This document shows positions 14,415 through 21,649 of a stretch of 40,184 nucleotides of DNA, piece by piece. Within the stretch, counting starts at the first letter, position 1, and each line of letters opens with the position of its first letter. Under the pieces are notes generated by a model that had not been told where the DNA came from, ran no database searches, and saw only the letters and a list, made by a program, of their open reading frames with translations. A program made the translations under genes and the position numbers. The DNA comes from Planctomycetaceae bacterium (GTDB taxonomy: Bacteria > Planctomycetota > Phycisphaerae > Phycisphaerales > UBA1924), in assembly GCA_027487735.1 (NCBI GenBank), contig JAIYDA010000064.1, forward strand, positions 1-40,184. The letters are read 5' to 3'.

Positions 14415-15143
14415 TTACACGCTCACATCATCTGTTTCGTCGCTGGCGAGGTAGTCGCTCAGGTCGGCCACGAGGCGATACCCCACGCCGCGGACGGTGG
14501 TCACAAGGCCCGCATACTTGCCCAGCTTCTTGCGGATGCTGGTGATGTGCACGTCGATCGTGCGCTCGGTCACGGTCACGCCCGGGCCCATCGCCCGGCT
14601 CATGAGCACGTTGCGCGACAGCACCTTGCCCTGGGCCGCGACCAGGCTGCTGAGGAGGCGGAACTCGGTGAGCGTGAGCTTGAGGCTCTCGCCATCGACG
14701 GTTGCCTCGTGGCTCTCAGTATTGATGCTGATGGGGCCCATGCTGAGCACCTTGCCCGAGGGACCAGCGCCCTTGCTGCGACGGAGGACGGCTTCGATGC
14801 GGGCTTGCAGAATCTTGATGCTGAAGGGCTTGGCGATGTAGTCGTCTGCACCCACCGTGAGGCCCACGAGCTGATCCACTTCCTCGCCCTTGGCAGTCAC
14901 CATGATGATGGGCAGCGACGCGGTGGAGGGGTTGCTGCGGATGCGGCTGGCAACTTCGGTCCCCGAAAGTTCGGGAAGCATGACATCAAGAATCACAAGA
15001 TCGGGCGTCTTTTGCGCGATGGCTTCGAGTGCGGCCCGCCCGTTGGAAGCTAAAGCTACGTCGTAGCCCGACTTACGCAAGTTGTAAGCGGTCACGTCGG
15101 CGATGTCGCGTTCGTCTTCGACGATGAGGATGCGCGTAGTCAT
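14415..15143 (-). CDS. OmpR/PhoB-family response regulator
   Basis: 242 residues. The receiver domain (about 1-120) has acidic-pocket residues ED at 9-10, phospho-acceptor Asp53 in LVILDVMLPE, Thr in MVTAKGE, and Lys in ADDYIAKPF. The OmpR-type winged helix follows from about 140 to the end (LTLTEFRLLSSL, ERTIDVHITSIRKKLG, VTTVRGVGYRL). ATG 15143 is preferred because it starts directly at TRILIVEDE; longer in-frame starts upstream (for example 15173) would add unstructured sequence. It is co-transcribed with the PhoR-like kinase. PhoB is the closest functional guess from the kinase architecture and the neighbouring porin, but I found no convincing Pho box. Confidence 0.85.
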   Translation of the reverse strand: MTTRILIVEDERDIADVTAYNLRKSGYDVALASNGRAALEAIAQKTPDLVILDVMLPELSGTEVASRIRSNPSTASLPIIMVTAKGEEVDQLVGLTVGADDYIAKPFSIKILQARIEAVLRRSKGAGPSGKVLSMGPISINTESHEATVDGESLKLTLTEFRLLSSLVAAQGKVLSRNVLMSRAMGPGVTVTERTIDVHITSIRKKLGKYAGLVTTVRGVGYRLVADLSDYLASDETDDVSV

Positions 15144-15399
15144 GGTGCTGTAAGCATCTGAAAAAAAAGGCATTGCGCCGAAACATCGGAACGTAAACCA
15201 CACGTGAACGCGGAAGGATACGCGGGGGCTTGGCCCGGTCCTTTCAGATTCGATGAAAGTTGTCCAGACGGGGTGCAATGCACGGAACCAAATGCAAATA
15301 CGCAACTTACGTGCAGGTCATGGCTTGCGTCACGGGGCCCGGCTTTCTGGGGGAAAAATGTGTTTCATTCCGCGAGGCATGGTCGATGGTCCCAGTCGC

Positions 15400-15427
15400 T
15401 TGAACAGAAGGTAGTAAGTGCTACCAT
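15400..15427 (+). promoter_or_regulatory. Possible sigma70-like promoter for the porin gene
   Basis: TTGAAC and TACCAT are separated by 16 bp. A GGTAG/CTACC inverted repeat (15411-15426) overlaps the spacer and the -10 box and could be an operator. This is pattern matching only; planctomycete promoters are not well enough defined to be sure. Confidence 0.25.
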
Positions 15428-15460
15428 CCGTCCCTTGCGGCATCGCGGTGTGTCAAGTGG

Positions 15461-15475
15461 GTGCTTCAGAAGCAC
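15461..15475. promoter_or_regulatory. Perfect palindrome, possible operator
   Basis: The palindrome GTGCTTC-A-GAAGCAC has 7-bp arms. It lies in the porin leader about 35 bp downstream of the candidate -10 box. A second perfect palindrome (AAGAAC-GT-GTTCTT) lies at 15516-15529. No regulator is assigned. Confidence 0.35.
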
Positions 15476-15850
15476 ATCATGACTCCCGCCGTGAAACGAA
15501 GGTGGACCGGCTCAGAAGAACGTGTTCTTGAACCTGATGAAGCTTCAAGGAATCTGAATCGGCCTGCCCATCGATGGAGTGCGGCTGTGATGGGGAGTGA
15601 AGGATGGCGGGGTGAAAGGTGTTTGTTGAACGGTGTGTGAAGATCTGCGTTGGGGGGGCGAGGGACGAAGTTTTTTTCCATTCGGCGTCATGCGGGCGAC
15701 GCAGCCCGCTTGCAGAAGAGAAGCACGATGAACAGCGGGGCAGCTCGGAGCGCCCCTCAGCATTGCGGAGTCGGGAGGAGTCGCTGGCGAAGGCCAGCAA
15801 CCCCAAGCGATCCGCCGTCTGTGCGAGGTCTTGATCAAGGAGTTTTTAGA

Positions 15851-17020
15851 ATGCGTCAATCCGGATTGCTCGTTATCGTTGCTGGCTCGCTGTTCGCTGC
15901 GATGCCCGCTTTGGCCCAGGGTGGTGGCAACTATGGCCGCGCGGGCTTCAACATCGCCGACGCCAGCGGCGACAACAGCCTCCGCATCGGCGGTGCGGCT
16001 CAGTTCACGTACAACGCGTCGTTCCGCGACGATGCCGTCGTGGGCAACAACAACGACCTGGCGGTCGGCTTTGAGAACCCCCTGACCCGCGTCCGCGCCA
16101 GCGGCACCGTCGGCACCCGCGACCTGGGCTACAAGATTCAGATGACCGCGCTGAGCGATGGCGGCTTCGCCATCGACGACGCGTTCGCTGAGTACAGCTA
16201 CGGCAACGGCGTCAGCGTCCGCATCGGTCAGTTCAACCTGCCCGTGCTGCGCGAAGTCGTGATCGGCGCTGAGGACCGCCTCGGCAGCGACTTCTCGATC
16301 AACAGCCGCTTCTTCGGCCAGGGCTACAGCCAGGGCCTGCAGATCGGCTACACCTCTGAGCAGTTCCGTGTCATGGGTGCGCTGAGCGATGGCGCCGGCA
16401 CCGACAACACGACCTTCACCTCGAACCAGGAAGCCGACATCGCCATCAGCCTCCGCGCTGAGGGCCTGGTCATGGGCAGCAACTGGGATCAGTTCGGCAA
16501 CTACACCAGCTGGCGCGGCGCGAGCGACAACGCTCTGCTCGTCGGCGGTGCGCTGCACTATCAAACCGGTGGCGAGACCGCCGGCACGGCCGATGCCAAC
16601 ATCCTCCTGTTCACGGCGGATGGCAGCTGGGAAGGCCCCGGCTACAACATCACCGGTAACTTCAACTACCGCAACATCGACCTCCCGGCTGCCGACCAGA
16701 CCGACTACGGCTTCATGCTGCAGGGCGGCTACTTCTTCACCGACAACGTCGAGGGCTTCGCCCGCGTCGAGCAGATCATCCTCGATGATGCTCCCGCAGG
16801 CGTCGACGACAGCCTCACCTTCCTCTTCGGCGGCGTGAACTACTACGTCTTCGCTGAGAGCAACGCCGCGAAGTTCACGGGCCAGATCGGCTACAGCTTC
16901 AACGCCACCAACGGCCTCACCGCCGCGGGCGGCCCCGGCTTCGAGCTCGGCAACGCCCTCCTGGGCCAGGCCGACGACGGCGAGTTCGCCCTCCAGCTGT
17001 TCTTCCAGGTCGTGTTCTAA
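15851..17020 (+). CDS. Outer-membrane porin, phosphate-selective O/P type
   Basis: 389 residues. There is a clear signal peptide (about 1-22, cleavage after ALA before QGGG). The body consists of alternating aromatic/hydrophobic beta-strands typical of a barrel and ends in a terminal Phe (FFQVVF), the outer-membrane assembly signal. The pattern VRIGQFNLPVLREVVIGAEDRLGSDFS resembles the porin O/P family signature, in which a strand 'GRFKVPFG' is followed by 'ERS'. An ideal Shine-Dalgarno AAGGAG lies 8 bp before the ATG, and a strong terminator follows the gene. Codon use looks regular and Asn/Gly/Asp-rich, as for an abundant protein. It is divergent from the PhoB/PhoR-like pair, so phosphate-controlled expression is plausible but not shown. 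Confidence 0.8.
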   Translation: MRQSGLLVIVAGSLFAAMPALAQGGGNYGRAGFNIADASGDNSLRIGGAAQFTYNASFRDDAVVGNNNDLAVGFENPLTRVRASGTVGTRDLGYKIQMTALSDGGFAIDDAFAEYSYGNGVSVRIGQFNLPVLREVVIGAEDRLGSDFSINSRFFGQGYSQGLQIGYTSEQFRVMGALSDGAGTDNTTFTSNQEADIAISLRAEGLVMGSNWDQFGNYTSWRGASDNALLVGGALHYQTGGETAGTADANILLFTADGSWEGPGYNITGNFNYRNIDLPAADQTDYGFMLQGGYFFTDNVEGFARVEQIILDDAPAGVDDSLTFLFGGVNYYVFAESNAAKFTGQIGYSFNATNGLTAAGGPGFELGNALLGQADDGEFALQLFFQVVF

Positions 17021-17068
17021 AGAACCGGCTTTGAAGCCAGCCCTGGGCTGAAACTTCTCTGTACCTTG

Positions 17069-17110
17069 ACCGACCGCTTGCCTCTGGCAGGCGGTCGGTT
17101 GTTTTTTGTT
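17069..17110 (+). terminator. Rho-independent terminator of the porin gene
   Basis: A 14-bp stem (17069-17082 with 17086-17099; arms ACCGACCGC.. and ..GCGGTCGGT, one G-T pair) has a TCT loop. It is followed by a T-rich run, TGTTTTTTGTT. It starts 49 bp after the porin stop and ends just before the start of the next gene, so it also separates the two transcripts. Confidence 0.92.
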
Positions 17111-17124
17111 GTGCATGCTCGCGG

Positions 17125-18903
17125 GTGCCTCCTGTCGATACACAGTGGGTGGCAAGCACGAGCAAGATTGTGACGCGAGAGCAACTGCACCTGGCACGCG
17201 CGAGGCTGCGCGAGCGCGGCGCGTCGCTCGTGCAGTGCCACGGCTGCTTCGACATCGTGCACCCCGGGCACATCCGCCACCTCCGCCAGGCCCGCGCGCT
17301 GGGCGATGCATTGCTGGTCTCCATCACGGGCGACGACGCCATCCGCAAGGGCGATGGCAGGCCCCTTATTCCGCAGGAGCTGCGGGCAGAGAACCTCGCG
17401 GCCCTCGACTTTGTCGATCTCGTCTTCATCGAGCCCGCCGCAACCGCCGAGGGCTTGCTGCGCGAGGTCTCGCCCGATGTCTATGTGAAGGGCAAGGAAT
17501 ATGAGCACAACGGCGACCCGCGCTTCGCGGCGGAGCGCGAGGCGGTGCGGGCCGGGGGCGGGCGCGTGGTGTTTAGCAGCGGCGATGTGGTCTTCAGCAG
17601 CACCGCACTCATCGCGGCGTTGGAGCAATCCGCCGATCCGTTCCACCATCGCCTCACACAGCTCTGCGGGCGCGACGAGCTGGCGCACGAAAAACTGTCG
17701 GGCGTGCTGAGCGGCATGCGGGGCAAGCGCGTGGTCGTCGTGGGCGAGACCATCCTCGATAGCTACCTGCTCTGCGACAAGCCCGGCGTTGCGGGCGAGA
17801 GCCCCATCCTCACGCTGCGTCCGCTCGAGGCGAGGCACTACGACGGCGGCGCAGCCGTCATCGCGCGCCACGCGGCTGCGCTGGGCGCAAGGCCCACGCT
17901 AGTGACGGCCCTGCCCCGCAGCGTGCAAGCTGCCGAGCTGCGCAAGCGGCTGGAAGCAGACGGCATCGAGGTGCTGGCGATCGACGTCGAGCAGCAACTG
18001 CCCGAGAAGCAGCGATTTCTGGTGGGGCAGCAGAAGGTGCTGAAGCTCGATCTTGTCGATCCCTTCGTGCTCGATGTGTCGCAGCAGCGGGCAGTGCTGG
18101 AGCTCGCGCGCGAGGCCTGCGGGGGCGGGGCGGAGTGCGCGATCATCGCGGACTTTGGGCTGGGATTGCTGAGCAGGCGGCAGCTGCACGAGCTGTGCAG
18201 CGAGCTGCGGCCCCTGGTTGGTGTGCTCGCGGGCGATGTCTCGGGCAAGCGCAGCAACCTGCTGGGCATGCGCGGGCTGGACCTTGCCTGCCCCAGCGAG
18301 AGCGAGCTGCGCGATAGCGTGCACATGCAGGGCGAGGGCCTGCCCGCCGCTGCCTGGCACATGATGGAGCGCACGCGCACGCAGCAACTCATCGTGACGA
18401 TGGGACCCGAGGGGCTGATGGCCTTCTCGCCCCTGCCCAGCGCGCGGGCGCTGCTGGCAACGGGCGTGAGCGAGCGCCGCGCCGCTGCGACCGAGCCCCA
18501 GCGCAGCGCAGCACACGACAGTGCGGGCGACGCGGCGAGCGACGCGATGGCCCAGGCCCGCAGCATGCGCGAGCTCGTGCACATCGAGCCCAGAGCGCTC
18601 GCGCAGGCGATGGGCGAGCACGACTATGCCCCGCGGCTGAAGGGCGAGCACGTGCCTGCCCTCACGCCCGTGGCGATCGACCCGCTTGGCTGCGGCGATG
18701 CGCTGCTGACGACCGCGACCCTCGCGCTCGCGACTGGCGCGCCGCTGCTGAGTGCTGCCTTCCTCGGCGCGTGCGCCGCGAGCGTGCAGGTGCAGCGCCT
18801 GGGCAACAACGCCGTGAGCAGCACCGACGTGCGCAAGGCCCTCGCCCGGGTGCACGGGGCACGCCTTGCCTACGCGCCCGAGGCGCGGCACGCGGTGGGA
18901 TGA
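17125..18903 (+). CDS. HldE-like bifunctional nucleotidyltransferase/PfkB kinase, reversed domain order
   Basis: 592 residues. The N-terminal nucleotidyltransferase domain (about 15-165) has CHGCFDIVHPGHIRHL with the HxGH motif at 46-49, DVYVKGKEYE, and VFSSTALI near its end. From about 195 a PfkB/ribokinase-type domain follows: VVVVGETILDSYLL, RHYDGGAAVIARHAAALGA, IIADFGLGLL and a catalytic GCGD with Asp525. The E. coli HldE, which makes ADP-heptose for LPS, has the kinase first; here the order is inverted. A ~50-residue insert precedes the final PfkB motif. A GTG at 17125 is chosen because it starts just after the porin terminator; other GTGs lie within 50 bp. The following GT2 gene suggests a surface glycan role. 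The exact sugar substrate cannot be read from sequence. Confidence 0.8.
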   Translation: MPPVDTQWVASTSKIVTREQLHLARARLRERGASLVQCHGCFDIVHPGHIRHLRQARALGDALLVSITGDDAIRKGDGRPLIPQELRAENLAALDFVDLVFIEPAATAEGLLREVSPDVYVKGKEYEHNGDPRFAAEREAVRAGGGRVVFSSGDVVFSSTALIAALEQSADPFHHRLTQLCGRDELAHEKLSGVLSGMRGKRVVVVGETILDSYLLCDKPGVAGESPILTLRPLEARHYDGGAAVIARHAAALGARPTLVTALPRSVQAAELRKRLEADGIEVLAIDVEQQLPEKQRFLVGQQKVLKLDLVDPFVLDVSQQRAVLELAREACGGGAECAIIADFGLGLLSRRQLHELCSELRPLVGVLAGDVSGKRSNLLGMRGLDLACPSESELRDSVHMQGEGLPAAAWHMMERTRTQQLIVTMGPEGLMAFSPLPSARALLATGVSERRAAATEPQRSAAHDSAGDAASDAMAQARSMRELVHIEPRALAQAMGEHDYAPRLKGEHVPALTPVAIDPLGCGDALLTTATLALATGAPLLSAAFLGACAASVQVQRLGNNAVSSTDVRKALARVHGARLAYAPEARHAVG

Positions 18904-18942
18904 AGCGCGCTGCTTGCAGCGCAAAGCGATGGGACCAGCCTC

Positions 18943-20148
18943 ATGATGACCTTTGTGATTCCAACCCGCGACCGCAACCGGCGCTTGCGCGCCACGCTCG
19001 AGGCGCTGGCGCAGCTGGGCCCGTGCGACAGCCTGGGCGGAGCCGAGGTCGTGGTGGTGGACAACGACTCGCGCGAGCGACTCGTGCTGCCCACGCACCT
19101 GCGCAGCGGCGTGCGCGTGAAGAGCGTGTGGCTGGACGAGAACCTGGGCGCGGCTGCCCGCAACGTGGCAGCGCACGAAGCGCACGCGAGCAGCGAGTGG
19201 CTCATCATGCTCGACGATGACTCGTGGCCCGTGGGCCCCGGGCTGCTCGATGCGCTGGCGGATCAGCCCGAGGATGTCGCCGTGGTGACGGCGGACATCT
19301 TTGTTCCTGGCGTGAGTGACGGCGCGGCTGGCGAGCCGAGTGAGGCAGGGCTTGCCACGCCCCAGCGCGAGCGCGGCGGCCTGCCCGAGGTGCTCATTGG
19401 CTGCGGCGCGGCGGTGCGCACGAAGGACTTTCTCGCGGTGGGGGGCTACGACGCGAGCTTTCACTACTACGTCGAGGAGTACGACCTCTCGGCGAAGCTG
19501 CTTTTGGCGGGCAAGCGCGTGCGGTTTGATCCGCGGTTCATGGTGGTGCATGCCAAGGACGGCGCAAATCGCGACATGAACACCATCGTGCAGAGGCTGG
19601 TGCGCAATAACGCCTGGGTGGCCCAGCGCTATGCGCCGGACGCCGAGCTTGCCCACGAGCTGGACGAGGTGCGCGATCGCTACCACGCGATTGCACGCAA
19701 GGAAAAGGCCTCGCGCGGCTATCGCGCGGGCGTGAAGGAGCTTGAATCGACGCTCGCCCAGCAACGGCGCACGCCCATGCCGCAACACCTGTGGGACCGC
19801 TTCGTGGGCCTGGCGGCAGCGAGGCGTGCGCTGGGCGCGCAGGTCCGCCGTGCGGGCGTGCGCACCGTCGCGCTCATCGACGAGGGCAAGAACGCGTGGG
19901 TGCCCGTGCGAGCGCTCGAAGAACTCGGGGTGCGCGTGGTGCGGCTGTCGCCAGGCATCGATGTGAACGACCAGCGCTTGCGCGAGCTGGGCGTCGAGGC
20001 GGTGGTGGTGGGCACGATGAGCCCCGGGCCCATGCTCGATGCGTACTTCGCGCGCACGGGCGGGCCCAAAGCCCTGGGCGTGCCCGTGCTGCTGCCTTGG
20101 ATGGTGGGGGAGCTGCCGGTGGTGGAGGTGGTAGAGCAGGCGGCATGA
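18943..20148 (+). CDS. Family 2 glycosyltransferase
   Basis: 401 residues. The GT-A fold starts immediately (MTFVIPTRDRNRRLRATLEAL). VVVVDNDS, a WLDENLGAAARNVAA segment and the metal-binding Asp91-Asp92-Asp93 motif in IMLDDDSWP follow, then GCGAAVRTKDFLAVGGYDASFHYYVEEYDLSAKLLLAG, which holds the acceptor-site ED-like acid pair. From ~270 a C-terminal region (VRTVALIDEGKNAWVPVRALEELGV) forms a separate Rossmann-like piece of unknown role. It has no membrane segment. It follows the HldE-like gene by 39 bp and is probably co-transcribed with it, consistent with synthesis of a heptose- or hexose-containing surface glycan. Confidence 0.82.
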   Translation: MMTFVIPTRDRNRRLRATLEALAQLGPCDSLGGAEVVVVDNDSRERLVLPTHLRSGVRVKSVWLDENLGAAARNVAAHEAHASSEWLIMLDDDSWPVGPGLLDALADQPEDVAVVTADIFVPGVSDGAAGEPSEAGLATPQRERGGLPEVLIGCGAAVRTKDFLAVGGYDASFHYYVEEYDLSAKLLLAGKRVRFDPRFMVVHAKDGANRDMNTIVQRLVRNNAWVAQRYAPDAELAHELDEVRDRYHAIARKEKASRGYRAGVKELESTLAQQRRTPMPQHLWDRFVGLAAARRALGAQVRRAGVRTVALIDEGKNAWVPVRALEELGVRVVRLSPGIDVNDQRLRELGVEAVVVGTMSPGPMLDAYFARTGGPKALGVPVLLPWMVGELPVVEVVEQAA

Positions 20149-20241
20149 ACTCGTCGCCTGCCCTGTGTGCTGCCGTTGTCCCATCCTGACGCGCGACAAG
20201 TCGTGCGATCGAGTCGATTCGTGACGGAAGGCCACGCAATG

Positions 20242-21633
20242 CTACCAGCCCATCGCACGTCGAAACAAGGCCTCGCGGCGCTTGCGTTCGGCACGACTGC
20301 GCGGCTCGCGGTTCGAATCACTGCGTTGCTCGTACGTAGGGACATGAACGCCTTGCGCGGCGGCGAGCGCGACCAGCGCCTTGCGAAGTTGCTTGCGGCC
20401 CGACGAGTGCGCGTCGTGCTGCTCGGTGATGTTGTCAAACAGATCGATCGGCGTCAGTGCAAAGCGGTTGATCGCGTCAAAGCGAGTGCCAGCGGCTAGG
20501 AGTAGCTTGCACCGCTGGAGTATCGTGGCAGGTGGTATCGTGAAGAAATCATCAAGGAGCTCGTGCAGTGCTGTGTTGCCAACCAGCGTGAGCAACGTGG
20601 CGTCTGCCCCAGCAGCGAGCATTGCTCGAAGCGACGCGATCGGTGTGCGAGGGTGGGTGACCGCCTTGTAGAATGCGGTTATTCCGGTGGAAATCTGGCG
20701 GTTCCAACTGACACCATAACGATTGAACAGCTTGATGTACGCGAGATCGAACTGCCGAAGTTGATACACAGACGCGTTTTGTGGGTCCACGGAATCAGGC
20801 TGAACTAGCCAAGCAGGATTGTGCTTGATGAGCGCCCGGACGTTCGCGAGCGAATCGTTGCCGATCAAAAGACACCAGCTCAGCGGGTTCATGTCGGGCA
20901 CGTAAGACTTGTACGCGCCGTCAGGAAACTCCTTCAGGAAGGCCTTCGCCGAGAAGTATCGAGAGCGCGGATCACACTTTGCGGGCACGATTCCGCGAGC
21001 ATCGCGTTTCATTCCTTCCAACTGAACGATGGTGTTTGGCGTGGTGCGAAGCCATACAGGCTCAAAGCACAAACCAACGAAGCCCTCGCGCTCGCACCGC
21101 AATCGAAAGTCATCCGTACAGATCGCCTCTGGCGGGTCGACACGCTGAGGCGAAGGCGATGTGCCGACCGTTGCTCCATCCGGCACGAGGCGCCCGTCAA
21201 ACTCCAGCGAGCGATCGTTGTAGCCCCGCCAAGTCTGGAGAAAGTTGACGCCCCAGTAGGACATCGTGCGAGCGCGACCACGCCTTGCTCGCAGCTTGAC
21301 AGGCAAGAACTGTGCCGCGCCAGGTGCGTGCTTGGTGCACCAGTCGCGAAAGCGCTGAGAACACAACAAGAACGAACTCAACCACCGGATGACATCCGGC
21401 GGTCTATCGCACCATTGATAGGGAAGCCACGCATCCGCAGGCCACTGCCGCGTTGTCAGTCGCTTCCCGCGATTGATCGCACGCTCTGCACCCTGTGTCC
21501 ACAGGCACTCATCCTCATCCGGACAAACCCAGCGAACCTGCCCGCCCTTGCGTGTGCCGGCATAGCCATCAATCCACCACAGGGCTGGTGGCAGAATCCT
21601 CGCCGGTGCGTTTGTCGTTGCCTTCGTCTTCAT
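20242..21633 (-). CDS. Imm11-like/ankyrin-repeat protein of accessory character
   Basis: 463 residues. The middle-N-terminal part (about 75-150: VIRWLSSFLLCSQRFRDWC, APGAAQFLPVKLR, YWGVNFLQTW) resembles the DUF1629/Imm11 family found among immunity proteins of polymorphic toxin systems; this is a weak match by eye. The C-terminal half carries ankyrin-like repeats (for example MNPLSWCLLIGNDSLANVRALIKHNPAW; LRAMLAAGADATLLTLVGNTALHELL; CKLLLAAGTRFDAINRFALTPIDLF). Its base composition is visibly less GC-rich than all neighbours, and its codon use is relaxed, suggesting acquisition. It starts 17 bp after thrS on the same strand, so it may be read through from thrS. No adjacent toxin gene is seen. 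The function is unknown. Confidence 0.55.
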   Translation of the reverse strand: MKTKATTNAPARILPPALWWIDGYAGTRKGGQVRWVCPDEDECLWTQGAERAINRGKRLTTRQWPADAWLPYQWCDRPPDVIRWLSSFLLCSQRFRDWCTKHAPGAAQFLPVKLRARRGRARTMSYWGVNFLQTWRGYNDRSLEFDGRLVPDGATVGTSPSPQRVDPPEAICTDDFRLRCEREGFVGLCFEPVWLRTTPNTIVQLEGMKRDARGIVPAKCDPRSRYFSAKAFLKEFPDGAYKSYVPDMNPLSWCLLIGNDSLANVRALIKHNPAWLVQPDSVDPQNASVYQLRQFDLAYIKLFNRYGVSWNRQISTGITAFYKAVTHPRTPIASLRAMLAAGADATLLTLVGNTALHELLDDFFTIPPATILQRCKLLLAAGTRFDAINRFALTPIDLFDNITEQHDAHSSGRKQLRKALVALAAAQGVHVPTYEQRSDSNREPRSRAERKRREALFRRAMGW

Positions 21634-21649
21634 GCACGATTCCCCCCCC

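Larger units (their letters stand above)
15144..15850. other. 707-bp intergenic leader between the PhoB-like regulator and the porin
   Basis: No credible gene is seen. The region must hold the divergent promoters of the regulator and the porin. It contains an A8 run at 15161-15168, a possible porin promoter (15400-15427) overlapped by a GGTAG...CTACC dyad, a perfect GTGCTTC-A-GAAGCAC palindrome at 15461-15475, and an AAGAAC-GT-GTTCTT palindrome at 15516-15529. The porin Shine-Dalgarno AAGGAG is at 15837-15842, 8 bp before its ATG. The porin transcript would have a leader of more than 400 nt if the candidate promoter is right. Confidence 0.5.

Noticed and set aside
15300-15850. Pho box upstream of the porin
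   Set aside because: No pair of CTGTCA-like direct repeats could be found; the regulatory link remains inference.
17899-20235. 778-residue minus-strand open frame opposite the HldE-like and GT2 genes
   Set aside because: Antisense to two well supported genes; low-complexity His/Arg/Ala composition.
20295-20330. tRNA-like T-arm sequence GGTTCGAATC
   Set aside because: No acceptor, D or anticodon stem around it, and it lies inside a coding region.
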